Source: UBA5070 sp035352895 (lineage in GTDB: Bacteria; Fibrobacterota; Fibrobacteria; UBA5070). Taken from it: 64,000 nt of DNA. Within the stretch, counting starts at the first letter, position 1. The number at the start of each line of letters is the position of its first letter. Both the position numbers and the translations under genes were made by a program. The notes under the pieces are model-generated. The model had not been told where the DNA came from. It saw only the letters and a list, made by a program, of their open reading frames with translations, and did not search any database. Positions 38,501 to 46,191 of the stretch are shown here, one piece after another. The stretch spans positions 3,895 to 67,894 of the forward strand of contig DAOPYN010000015.1 in NCBI GenBank assembly GCA_035352895.1. Reading direction: 5' to 3'.

Positions 38501-40613
38501 AAGGACCCGCCATCTGGATCAGGTCCAGCGGAACATACTGTCCGGGAGAAACCACCACCGGTCCATGGAGCACGAAGACGGGCCGCGGTCGATACGCGAC
38601 CTCGAAGGCCACGTCGCGGTACTGGGTGGTGTCCTGGGCGAACTGGATCCGCATGTTGTAGATGCCGGGTGCCAGGCCCTTGATGGAATTGGTGTCCAGC
38701 AGGAGTTGGGCGGAATCGGCCCGGATGGTGATTCCCCCGTAGGAAACACCCGTGGGCAAGACGATGGGAGCGGAGAGCTTGGCTCCGGAAAGAACGAACC
38801 GTCCTGCGGCGGGAAGATCCGATTTGGTCGTGGCGCAGCCTTCGCCCTGCTTGCGATGCGTGAGGAGATCGAACAGGCGAAGCCCCGGACCCAAACGTGT
38901 TTCCTTCAGATCGAATTCCGGCAGATTGCGGAGGTTCAGCGAGGTGGTGATCTTCATGTGCGATTGCACCGTCCGGCGCTCGCAGAAGAAGAAGTCGAAC
39001 GGATAGGTCTTGCCTTCCGTCAATCCCAAAAGGTCCAGATCGACCGAAGCCGACTGCGCTTCGTGGACGCCGCCCAGATCGACGACGAGCTTGCCGTTGA
39101 TGTAGACCCAGACGTCGTCGTCGCCCGTGAAGTCGAACTTCTGCCCCTTGTGGTAGTCGAAGATCGCGTGCGATTCCAGGCAGAAATGGAAGTTGTGCAG
39201 TTTGCCGTCGTCGGCGGCGAACTTGATGTTGTGGGGATCCACGGCGGGATCCAGGTCGTCGATGGGGAAGTAGTAGGAATCCTCGAAGGAATACAGGCCA
39301 GTTCCCGGGGAGAGGGTCAGCGGAATGTCGCGACATGTGGTGTAGTTGACCCCGGGCACGTCGCGGAACCACTGCGGAATGGTCTGGTTGCCGAAGATGT
39401 CGCTGGTGGTGGGAACGGGTTTGCTGTCCGGCCCGATCGTCGCCTGGACCATTCCCTTGGCGCCTTCGCCGGAAAAATGCTCGAAGGCCGGATGGGAGGT
39501 ATCGAAGTCCCGGATGACTCCGGCCAGAAGCGAGACGTAGCATTGGCCGCGTACCTTGGTGGGAAGGCTCGCGACCCGCCAGGAACCCAGGCTGTCCGGA
39601 CCGATCCGGACGGTGTCGCCGCTCAGGAACAGAGCCGAAAGGACGAAGGGAAGGGAACTGCCTGCCCCTCCCTGCCCCCAGGTGGCGGTGTTTCCCTTGA
39701 GAACCAGACCAGTGGGGACGGCATCGTAACGGACCGCTCGGTACCATCCGCAACGCTCCCGGATGGGAGTGCCGGCGAGGACGGCTCCGTCGGAGAACTG
39801 GAAACTGGGAAGCACGAACGGAAAGACCCCATCCCATGGATTGAAGGCTTCCACCACCTTCGCCCGCGGCAGGACACTCGATGCCACCGGGGCGGCGGCC
39901 GTGCTTGCCTGGGAATACACCCACATCGTGTCGTTGCGCACGAGCATGGTGTCGAAGCGGACTGGCTGTCCGGCGGCGGTGGTCTGCCCGGAAGCCCCGA
40001 GGTAGGTGCCCAGGTGCGAGCGAAACTGCAGGTCCAGGTGGGTGAATCCCCTGGTGGTGGTGGCATACCATCCCGGCATGCCGAAGACGGGGACCATCTG
40101 TTCCCAAGGCAGGCTTTCCGTCCGCATGGAAGGTGCATGTCCCATGGACTTGCTTTCCCAAGGATTCCAGAACATCACGGTGAACTGGTTGGGACGTTGG
40201 ACAAGAAGACGGGGAGGTCCTCCACGTTGGGGAGAGGGAACCATCCAGATGGTGTCGTAGGTGGCGAACAGGGCATCCAGGTTGTGGCGTTTCCCCGCGC
40301 CGGTCAGGGAGGTATCGTAACCGTTGGAGAGGTACTCGTGCCAGGTGCCTCCCGCCCCGTAGTTTTGCCGGTTGAGGATGCTGAAGTCGCCTGGTGGGTT
40401 GAGCCCGAAGTCGAAGGACCACCAACCTGTGGGATCCAATTGGAACAACGGGGAAGGATTGGGACCATTGAGCCCGAAAATCTCGGGCACGCCATCCTCC
40501 AGGACGGGCACACCCAGCCATGGATTTTGCAGTTGGACGACCTTGGCAGCGAACGCGGAACAGAAAATTCCCGTTGCCATCAACATCGTCCCGACTCGGC
40601 GCCCCAATCCCAT
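35541..40613 (-). CDS. Giant fibro-slime-domain surface protein
   Basis: A 1690-residue secreted protein, the largest in the window. A signal peptide (about 1-23) precedes an N-terminal region with repeated W-rich beta segments. The fibro-slime domain lies at about 360-565, with FHFCLESHAIFDY, DDDVWVYINGKLVVDLGGVH and FFCERRTVQSHM, the family found in slime-mould and Fibrobacter surface proteins and related to PA14 folds. Several Ig-like modules follow. Three of them carry a C(D/N)TC motif near residues 819, 933 and 1040, about 110 apart. The C-terminus (about 1580-1690) resembles a FlgD-type Ig domain (APSGVYLMRVVAWREVE), a typical sorting tail. A role in adhesion to plant fibre or other cells is likely but inferred. 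GGAGG lies 4 nt before the ATG. Confidence 0.88.
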   Translation of the reverse strand: MGLGRRVGTMLMATGIFCSAFAAKVVQLQNPWLGVPVLEDGVPEIFGLNGPNPSPLFQLDPTGWWSFDFGLNPPGDFSILNRQNYGAGGTWHEYLSNGYDTSLTGAGKRHNLDALFATYDTIWMVPSPQRGGPPRLLVQRPNQFTVMFWNPWESKSMGHAPSMRTESLPWEQMVPVFGMPGWYATTTRGFTHLDLQFRSHLGTYLGASGQTTAAGQPVRFDTMLVRNDTMWVYSQASTAAAPVASSVLPRAKVVEAFNPWDGVFPFVLPSFQFSDGAVLAGTPIRERCGWYRAVRYDAVPTGLVLKGNTATWGQGGAGSSLPFVLSALFLSGDTVRIGPDSLGSWRVASLPTKVRGQCYVSLLAGVIRDFDTSHPAFEHFSGEGAKGMVQATIGPDSKPVPTTSDIFGNQTIPQWFRDVPGVNYTTCRDIPLTLSPGTGLYSFEDSYYFPIDDLDPAVDPHNIKFAADDGKLHNFHFCLESHAIFDYHKGQKFDFTGDDDVWVYINGKLVVDLGGVHEAQSASVDLDLLGLTEGKTYPFDFFFCERRTVQSHMKITTSLNLRNLPEFDLKETRLGPGLRLFDLLTHRKQGEGCATTKSDLPAAGRFVLSGAKLSAPIVLPTGVSYGGITIRADSAQLLLDTNSIKGLAPGIYNMRIQFAQDTTQYRDVAFEVAYRPRPVFVLHGPVVVSPGQYVPLDLIQMAGPSVWDKAAPFRLRSQPGLPVFADSLGARPLTELDTVMTASGGKARRVWVRGDQFGTFALTALSFEGDSSDVRSPIVVRTHVLRWVDSLGTVVSPYAISVDVRSPIRLWLEVADAGVRCDTCRDVVRFLPSDPAVRITATNGLPVTSVVLVGGRTSVVLTSSLPRSSLNLMAALSDSGSEIIWAPLTWKPYRLVWTDSTGKPLPEPVDFIRGEVTTRAKAWIGAWGSAGQCNTCDFTLNSLLTDSVFQLVDALGKPKTEVPMVAGYARVDLALLRPGNAMIALGGTLTDSATRIVQVDPFRLVFLDSAGGPMTPLSLVGEILKPKTVRVEVWTKTGRCDTCSGLANLTPSAGLALLDGATVSIVGGRGTVRFVAQSEVFNGRIDGTLAKYWAQGAASPITMVAMPPDSGLWTDQDGDGRADHLRVWLHHAWTPQTAIRAAWPDTSVWIGPDLPGIVVTNDGMILDLDVPAGLAGTSATTTDLGRWQRDNTGWKPFPIRDGVAPVPTKAILYRGGTFDTLRVWPSEPIQNVTALGDLIRQLQTDGTLPPYQFVNQWKDPVTGALVLVAPAGLPSGTPAPGDWVRFSPSGQVADGFGNRPGLHSKAVQVIGTDPAPQWAVMQDANGDGKADRVVMKFLRPLSALEDWRFRWPDSLGGLDSRFALTTQARTDSGGRIVTFDLLPFQYGQTACPTNGCWNLGSMIASFGADTVTTNFPILDGVPPAPIKARMRYAFDDGAPDTIFAEFSEPVRTASASLSWISWGEMVPWLAGNAVNPSKATLSPDLRQATFLVDTSVYPKKGDGIRINPVVRGGLTDANGVGPDVVAPWVILDLGPLPVRLLALPYHPVKVWNGVVPPATEPALQVFARPGRGGGGVWRALDGTPMPDTTNLIGATVTLNAASRVAVYLYDNMGVFIARRELEEARRLALEAKIPVDSRGNFQVWVGWDGVANGRMAPSGVYLMRVVAWREVENRNVFRQKIIRLGWVRRD

Positions 40614-40775
40614 CCAACCTCCTGCAGTCACTCCGAAACACTTCCTCGGAAGATCTGGAAGGCTTCAATGTAGGGAGCCAACGGCAATTTGAGACCTGAT
40701 TTGAGGGAAAGACCACGATAACGTGCACGCAAGGAGTCCAGGACGCCTTGGACTGCTAATTTTGCGAAAAAGAAT

Positions 40776-42119
40776 ATGAATCCCAAACTCCTTCTATCGC
40801 TTTTTGGATCCGTCCTGGTCGCCGCCCTGGACATCGCCATTCTGGGCCCCATCCTCCCGGCCTTCCGGGAACGGCACCAGATCACCCTGGCCACATCCAG
40901 TTGGATTGTCACCACCTACGTGTTGGCCAATCTCATGGGAACCTCCCTACTGGGCGCCCTCAGCGACCGGGTTGGCCAGCGGATCTCCTTTGGAATTTCC
41001 CTGGGGCTGATGTTGGCGGGAACCTTCTGGATCGCCTTGGATCCATCGTTTGCCGCCCTGTTGACCGCCCGGGTCCTCCAGGGGTTCGGGTCCGGCGGCC
41101 TCTTTCCCATCGCCGCTTCGGTGATCGGCACCCAAGCCCCGCCCGAGCGACAGGGCCGGATGCTCGGCCTCCTGGGTGCCACGTTCGGGATCGCGTTCTT
41201 GATTGGCCCGCCTCTTGCGGGGATCGTCCAATCCCTCGCCCACTGGACTTGGATCTTCTGGCTCCAGATCCCTCTGCTCCTGGCTTGCCTTGCGATGGCG
41301 ACCTCCAACATCCCCTCGCACCGCCGCGGCACACCCCCACCCTTGGATCTGGTGGGCCTGGCCGCCCTTTCGCTGGGTCTGACGAGTCTCGCCTTGGGCC
41401 TCTCCCGGCTCAAGGCCGGCCAGGCCTGGCTTGGCGTGTTCGCCCCCTCCACGGCGATCCTGCTGATTTGTGCCTTCGTCAGCTTGGTGGGATTCGTCTG
41501 GTGGGAGTCCAAGACGCCCTTCCCCTACCTGCACCCGTCCCTGCTGCGCCTCCCTTCCCTCCGACGCGCCTTCCTACTGGCCCTGGCGGCAGGCCTTGGG
41601 GAAATGGGCGTCACCTTGCTTCCGGATCTGGCGGTGGTCTCGCTTCATGTCAACAAGAGCGCCGCGAGCATGCTCCTGATCCCCTTCGTGCTGGGGATCA
41701 TCGTGGGATCCCTGGGTTCCGGCAGGCTGCTGGAAAAGACCGGCCCCCGCCCGCTTCTGGTGGCGGGACTTCTCGCGCAAGCGATTTCCTTGACCGCGTT
41801 CGGACTGGCCCCCGCCTCCCGGGAATTGTTCTGGCTGGCCGGGCCCCTCTTCGGAATGGGGCTCTCCTGCCTGCTGGCGGGTCCGCTGCGATGGATCGTG
41901 CTGCGGTGCGCTCCGGATTCGCATCGGACCGCCGCCCAAGCCCAGCTTTCCGCCAGCATCCTGGTGGGGCAGATCGCCGCCGCCCCGCTGATGGGCGCTT
42001 TGGCGGGCATGGCCCTTGGCCACATCCATGTGCATTTCGTGTTCGCGGCAGGAGCGTCGTTTCTGTTTGTGCTTGTCGCGGCGGGACTCCCGAAGACGTT
42101 CCCCGCTCGCACGGCATAG
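40776..42119 (+). CDS. Major facilitator superfamily transporter
   Basis: A 447-residue permease with 12-14 membrane helices. The N-terminal half has the MFS loop GALSDRVGQRISFGIS and a family helix VLQGFGSGGLFPIAASVIG, as in drug/proton antiporters of the DHA2 or Bcr type. The C-terminal half contains a weaker counterpart (GSGRLLEKTGPRPLL). The exported compound is unknown. TAATTT lies 13 nt before the ATG; no operon partner is seen. Confidence 0.88.
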   Translation: MNPKLLLSLFGSVLVAALDIAILGPILPAFRERHQITLATSSWIVTTYVLANLMGTSLLGALSDRVGQRISFGISLGLMLAGTFWIALDPSFAALLTARVLQGFGSGGLFPIAASVIGTQAPPERQGRMLGLLGATFGIAFLIGPPLAGIVQSLAHWTWIFWLQIPLLLACLAMATSNIPSHRRGTPPPLDLVGLAALSLGLTSLALGLSRLKAGQAWLGVFAPSTAILLICAFVSLVGFVWWESKTPFPYLHPSLLRLPSLRRAFLLALAAGLGEMGVTLLPDLAVVSLHVNKSAASMLLIPFVLGIIVGSLGSGRLLEKTGPRPLLVAGLLAQAISLTAFGLAPASRELFWLAGPLFGMGLSCLLAGPLRWIVLRCAPDSHRTAAQAQLSASILVGQIAAAPLMGALAGMALGHIHVHFVFAAGASFLFVLVAAGLPKTFPARTA

Positions 42120-42120
42120 G

Positions 42121-42423
42121 CTATCGGGAGTCCGGAGGCGGCTCCCTGCGATGCCGAGGCCGATGCATGGAGCAAAAGCGAGGGTAGACGATCTGTCCGG
42201 GAATCAGCCGGACCAGGAATTTGCGATGACATTCGGGATGGTCGCATTCGATTTCCTGATCCACCGGGCACACGAAATTGTGCAGGACCAACCGGTTGTC
42301 GCGACATACCCTCTGGATCAGGCTGGGATTGGCCACGGCTCCGGACAGCGCTTCACGCAAGGCCCGTTCGTGGTCGCCCTGCCCGCTGCGTTTGCGGGGC
42401 CCCTCCCCTGCGACCTTGAGCAT
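42121..42423 (-). CDS. Small Cys/His-rich protein
   Basis: A 100-residue basic protein beginning one base after the stop of the thioredoxin-like gene. The C-terminal half carries a possible metal-binding set: CPVDQEIECDHPECHRK then RFCSMHR (four Cys and several His). It has no signal peptide and no recognised family. Tight coupling suggests it works with, or is regulated with, the TlpA-like protein. Confidence 0.6.
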   Translation of the reverse strand: MLKVAGEGPRKRSGQGDHERALREALSGAVANPSLIQRVCRDNRLVLHNFVCPVDQEIECDHPECHRKFLVRLIPGQIVYPRFCSMHRPRHRREPPPDSR

Positions 42424-42424
42424 C

Positions 42425-42982
42425 CTAGGGAATCGCGACCTGGGCCAGGGCCCGATCCAATTCCGTTTCCAGGGAATCCGTCGGCTTGTACCCGGACTTC
42501 ACCATGCGGATCCGCTGGTTTGGGCCAACCACGACCAATGCGGGCACCGTGCAGACTTGGGCCTGGCAGATCCCATAGGATTTACCCACCGCCTGGTAGC
42601 GATCCAGAACCCCGGGAGTGGTCAACCGAGCGGATTTCAGCCATTGGAGGCCAAGTTCGGGTTCGACGTTTTCCACCAGGACGGGAACCCACTCGATCCC
42701 CGCTTTTCCTGCCAGCCATTTCTGGAGGCGCGGCATTTCCGCCTTGCAATTGACGCACGTGGTGCTCCAGAAGGAAAGGATCACCGTCTTGCCAAACCCG
42801 GGTTGGGCTGCGGATTTGGCCGAATCCGCCAGATCTCGCAGATTGAACCTCTTGGTGGGGTCGTCCAATCGGACCAGGTTGAATCGTGGAGCCAGTTGGC
42901 CTGGCTGGAACTTGGACTCGACACCCGCCCACAAGGAAGCGGCAAGGACCAAGGACACCCAGATGGTGGAATGGAACTTCAT
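42425..42982 (-). CDS. TlpA-like periplasmic thioredoxin
   Basis: A 185-residue thiol-disulfide protein. A signal peptide (MKFHSTIWVSLVLAASLWA) exports it. The thioredoxin fold begins near residue 28 (GQLAPRFNLVRLDD), and the redox motif is CVNC in FWSTTCVNCKAEM. A second Cys pair lies later (GICQAQVC). Such proteins reduce apo-cytochromes or other periplasmic disulfides. TACTTT lies 6 nt before the ATG with no Shine-Dalgarno, so it may be translated without a leader. Confidence 0.88.
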   Translation of the reverse strand: MKFHSTIWVSLVLAASLWAGVESKFQPGQLAPRFNLVRLDDPTKRFNLRDLADSAKSAAQPGFGKTVILSFWSTTCVNCKAEMPRLQKWLAGKAGIEWVPVLVENVEPELGLQWLKSARLTTPGVLDRYQAVGKSYGICQAQVCTVPALVVVGPNQRIRMVKSGYKPTDSLETELDRALAQVAIP

Positions 42983-43069
42983 GCGATCAAAGTAGCGTTC
43001 CCGCGTCCATTCATGCCACAAGGGAATTCCGGCCATCGGCTTCAACCCGATTTTCCACCCGCTTGGCCC

Positions 43070-43098
43070 TTGCCGAATGTGTTTGATTGGAATAACTT
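43070..43098 (+). promoter_or_regulatory. Predicted promoter of secG
   Basis: TTGCCG at 43070-43075 and TAACTT at 43093-43098 are 17 nt apart. Transcription would begin only a few nucleotides before the secG ATG at 43109, so its mRNA probably has almost no leader. Confidence 0.55.
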
Positions 43099-43108
43099 TC
43101 TGTTTCTA

Positions 43109-43501
43109 ATGACCTACCTGTACTGGCTCCTGATCGCCATTCACGTCATCGGCTGCTTGGTCCTGATCGGATTGGTTCTCCTGCAAAACGACAAGGCGGG
43201 TGGGATCAGTGGCGCGTTCGGCGGTGTCAGTCAGAACCAAGCCTTCACCAGTGCTGGTGCGGCGACGTTCATCTCCACCCTCACCAAGTACTGGGGAGTG
43301 GGCTTGATCGTGGTGGTTCTGTTGATCAATCTGATGGTTTCCCGTTTGGATGTCGGCAAGCAGGAAGTCGGCTCCGAAGTCCACAAGGCCCTCAAGGGGG
43401 CCCAAGGCGGCGCCAAGGTTCTTCAGGATCTTGGTGCTCCGCAGACTCCATACGCTCCTGTCGCCCCCCAGGGCGCTCCGAGCGTTCCTGGTTTGCCGTA
43501 A
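43109..43501 (+). CDS. secG: SecG subunit of the Sec translocon
   Basis: A 130-residue inner-membrane protein with two helices (about 5-27 and 57-77) joined by the conserved loop VLLQNDKAGGISGAFGG, followed by a Pro/Ala-rich cytoplasmic tail. It assists SecYE in protein export. It lies 33 nt upstream of a tRNA-Leu gene, a common neighbourhood. No Shine-Dalgarno precedes the ATG. Confidence 0.93.
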   Translation: MTYLYWLLIAIHVIGCLVLIGLVLLQNDKAGGISGAFGGVSQNQAFTSAGAATFISTLTKYWGVGLIVVVLLINLMVSRLDVGKQEVGSEVHKALKGAQGGAKVLQDLGAPQTPYAPVAPQGAPSVPGLP

Positions 43502-43533
43502 GCGTTTTCGCTTGCGTGTTCTCTGAAATCCTA

Positions 43534-43616
43534 GCGGTCGTGGCGGAATTGGTAGACGCGCTACTTTGAGGTGGTAGTGAGGGTTCCTCGTGGGAGTTCA
43601 AATCTCCCCGACCGCA
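43534..43616 (+). tRNA. tRNA-Leu (anticodon GAG)
   Basis: An 83-nt class II tRNA. The acceptor pairs GCGGTCG with CGACCGC and the discriminator is A. The anticodon arm reads CTACTTTGAGGTGGTAG with anticodon GAG. A long variable arm (GAGGGTTCCTC) and a GGAGTTCAAATCTCC T arm follow. CCA is not encoded. Confidence 0.95.
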
Positions 43617-43621
43617 TAGCA

Positions 43622-43665
43622 GAAGGCTCCGAATCGGAAACGGTTCGGAGCCTTCTTGCGTTTTT
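43622..43665 (+). terminator. Terminator of secG/tRNA-Leu
   Basis: A perfect 12-bp stem GAAGGCTCCGAA/TTCGGAGCCTTC with a 10-nt loop is followed by TTGCGTTTTT. Confidence 0.9.
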
Positions 43666-43737
43666 GAACTGTTGCCAAATCATCAACGGAGAAACGGGGT
43701 TCATCCTTGAACCAGTTCTTGGACTTGCGGTATGGTG

Positions 43738-43771
43738 AAAAAAAATGGGCCGACTCGTGAGAGTCGGCCCA
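43738..43771 (-). terminator. Terminator for the minus-strand aromatic operon region
   Basis: A perfect 11-bp stem TGGGCCGACTC/GAGTCGGCCCA with a 4-nt loop lies about 100 nt after the stop of the gene at 43872. On the minus strand it is followed by eight T residues. Confidence 0.88.
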
Positions 43772-43871
43772 TCCGCTTTGCTGGGAACTGGCGGTTTTAT
43801 GCTACTTCTAAGTTACGCTCGCCAGAACATAACTCAAACTTAAGAATCACTTAAGTTTTGACTTCCCTAAC

Positions 43872-45221
43872 TCAGGCTTCTTGGAACTCCACCAGAGTGG
43901 TCGTTTCCAAATCGAACCGTCCGCGCCCGCTCTTGATGATCCGAAACCCCACCAGGCGTTCATCCAATCGCTCGGAGAGGATCTTGATGCGGCTCTCCAG
44001 ATTGGGGTTGAGAGGATCCAGACCCAGATCCGGGTCCCGTCGAAACTCCCGATTCTCGAAACTGGTCCGCCCGGTCAAGGTATGGGCCATCAGGACTTTC
44101 TGGAGGATCTTGGCCGGCACCCCGCGCAGGAGATGCTCCCCATTGCAGGAGATGGTCTCGTCCTGGTGATGGAACACGAAGCAGAGCCGGTGCCTGTATT
44201 GCATCAGCAATTCTTCGTGGCGCTGGCAGGCCAGGTCCATGGGATCCAGGTCGTCGGCCATGGCGTTGTGGATCAAGCCGGAAATTCCCTGCTCCACCAG
44301 CTGGCCCCCTCCCCTCTTCCAGCGCATTTCGGCGAGGTAGGCCAGCGCCCCGTAGGCGCATCCCGCACGGATGACCACTCGCTTGCGCACGGGACAGACC
44401 ACATCCTGGACCGCCACCTGGATGTCGTGGTCGGGGACTGGATGGATCTGGGAAGGAGCGATGCCGCAATCCGACAGCCACCGGTAGAAGCGGTCGGGCT
44501 TGGAAATGGCCGTTCCGTCCAAGACCCAGCGGTCTCCCTGCCAGCTTGGATGGACCCCTCGATGCACCTTGCCGAGAATGACGGAGATTTCCCTGGCCTC
44601 GGAATGGCAGTAGACGAACGCATACGGAGACAGCCCAAGCCTTTGGGGAATCTTCTCCAGTTGGGTCCCGAACCACACGTCGCTTTCGTAGCCGGGGAGG
44701 TTGCCACTGAAGGAGGGATCGTGGATGTGCAGCATCCAGCCCCGGTGGTATCCCGGCAGCAGGTCCGTGGCGATCAGCTTCGTGGTGGTCATCGGTGCCA
44801 GGATCCGCGTGGAATCGTTGAGCACTTCCAGGATGGTCCGGTAGATGTCCCGGGTCCGCACCAGCTGGAACAGGAAGTTTCCCACCAACGCCAACGATCC
44901 GCGTGCGGAGAGGACCCCGCCGGATTGGAGGGTGAAGACCTTCTCCCGGATGAACTTGAGGAAATCGATGTCGTGGTGGAGGCAGAACGCCTCCATCGAT
45001 TCCATCACGCGCAGCTGGTACTCCAGCGGGGTCCAGGCCTGCTCTTTCCAGATGTGCCGATAAAGCTCCACACCGGAGACGGGTCCATCCAAGGTTTCCA
45101 ACGGGTGGCCCAACCAGAACTCACGCGCCAGTTCGATCCCGCCCTCGAGCAGCAAGGCGCAATGGAGAGTTCGAAGTGGCGCGTTCCAGACCAGGTTGGT
45201 GCCAGGCTCAAAGCCAAACAT
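43872..45221 (-). CDS. Protein of unknown function with possible DNA-binding tail
   Basis: A 449-residue soluble protein with no recognised family. The N-terminal half is helical (about 1-130). The middle has a beta-rich section with WVLDGTAISKPDRF and AVQDVVCPVRKRVVIRAGC. The C-terminal 110 residues (ISCNGEHLLRGVPAKILQKVLMAH...DERLVGFRIIKSGRGRFDL) look like a winged-helix module of the OmpR type, which suggests a regulator. AGAGG lies 5 nt before the ATG. It follows nadK by 80 nt on the same strand and may end that operon. Confidence 0.6.
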   Translation of the reverse strand: MFGFEPGTNLVWNAPLRTLHCALLLEGGIELAREFWLGHPLETLDGPVSGVELYRHIWKEQAWTPLEYQLRVMESMEAFCLHHDIDFLKFIREKVFTLQSGGVLSARGSLALVGNFLFQLVRTRDIYRTILEVLNDSTRILAPMTTTKLIATDLLPGYHRGWMLHIHDPSFSGNLPGYESDVWFGTQLEKIPQRLGLSPYAFVYCHSEAREISVILGKVHRGVHPSWQGDRWVLDGTAISKPDRFYRWLSDCGIAPSQIHPVPDHDIQVAVQDVVCPVRKRVVIRAGCAYGALAYLAEMRWKRGGGQLVEQGISGLIHNAMADDLDPMDLACQRHEELLMQYRHRLCFVFHHQDETISCNGEHLLRGVPAKILQKVLMAHTLTGRTSFENREFRRDPDLGLDPLNPNLESRIKILSERLDERLVGFRIIKSGRGRFDLETTTLVEFQEA

Positions 45222-45300
45222 CCGATCCTCTGACACGTCCGAAAGGATACATCCTGGATTCTGGATTGGAGAGGGCGCTTTCCCTCCGCACCGGGGAAAC

Positions 45301-46191
45301 CTAGGAGCGGTTGGATTTCGGGGATGGCGATGCCGACCACCCGAGCTTGTCGCGCAAGGCGTCGGAGAAGCTCGCCCCATCGGGGCGCAACAGGAGGACG
45401 GGGCGCTCCGACCGGGCGATGTGGACTTCGTCCAGGCGATGGAGCGGGAACGGATTCCGTCCATCGGACAGAAGCTGGGCAGGCTGGCCTTCCCGGGGCT
45501 TGAGCACCAGCGGACGATCGTCGGCCAGGAGGAGCGGCCGCACGCTCAGGCTGTGCGGAGCCACGGGAGTGAGGATCAGGCAACGGACGGAATGTTCCAC
45601 GATGGGCCCGCCCACCGCCAGGGAATAGGCGGTGGAGCCGGTGGGCGTGGCCACCAGGAGGCCGTCGGCCCAGTAGTCGCAGACCACCCGTCCCCCGGAT
45701 CGGACCTCGATCTCGACCATGGCCAGATCCCGACGTCCGCGCAGGAAGAATTCGTTGAGGCATCGATCGCGATGCACCACCAGCCGCCCGCGACGCACCA
45801 CCGCTTCCAGGGCGGTGCGCTCCTCCACGAAGTTTTCCCCTTTGACCAGGGATTCCAGCACCTCGAATCCGCCTTGCGCGGAGAGATCGGCAAGGAATCC
45901 CAGCCTTCCGTAGTTGAGTCCCACCAGGGGGATCGGACGAGCGGCCACCAGTCGCGCCGCCGAGAGAAGGGTGCCGTCGCCCCCGATGGACAATACCGCA
46001 TCGCAACGGCGCAGGAACTGGGCATCGGTTGCGGCCGTGCACCCCGAGGGGATCCAGGCGATGGAGCTTCGATGCCACAGGAGCTCCACTCCATGCGATT
46101 TCGCCCAATCCCGGAGGGCACTGGCGGTTTCCTTCAGTCGGGAATTGCGCTTGAACGCCACCACGCCCAAGCGACGGACCTCCATGCCCAC
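45301..46191 (-). CDS. nadK: NAD kinase
   Basis: A 296-residue ATP-NAD kinase that makes NADP. The conserved GGDGT is at residues 70-74, and NYGRLGFLAD and TPTGSTAYSLAVGGPIV are family motifs. Length is normal. The GTG at 46191 follows the stop of the aroA-like gene directly and has GGAGG 8 nt upstream. Its position at the end of the aromatic amino acid operon may match NADPH demand of that pathway. Confidence 0.94.
   Translation of the reverse strand: MGMEVRRLGVVAFKRNSRLKETASALRDWAKSHGVELLWHRSSIAWIPSGCTAATDAQFLRRCDAVLSIGGDGTLLSAARLVAARPIPLVGLNYGRLGFLADLSAQGGFEVLESLVKGENFVEERTALEAVVRRGRLVVHRDRCLNEFFLRGRRDLAMVEIEVRSGGRVVCDYWADGLLVATPTGSTAYSLAVGGPIVEHSVRCLILTPVAPHSLSVRPLLLADDRPLVLKPREGQPAQLLSDGRNPFPLHRLDEVHIARSERPVLLLRPDGASFSDALRDKLGWSASPSPKSNRS

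Noticed and set aside
36307..40728. 1473-residue minus-strand frame over the fibro-slime gene
   Set aside because: It lies in a second frame of the same gene, is rich in Arg, Gly and Pro with no domain, and the fibro-slime frame has clear family motifs and a Shine-Dalgarno.
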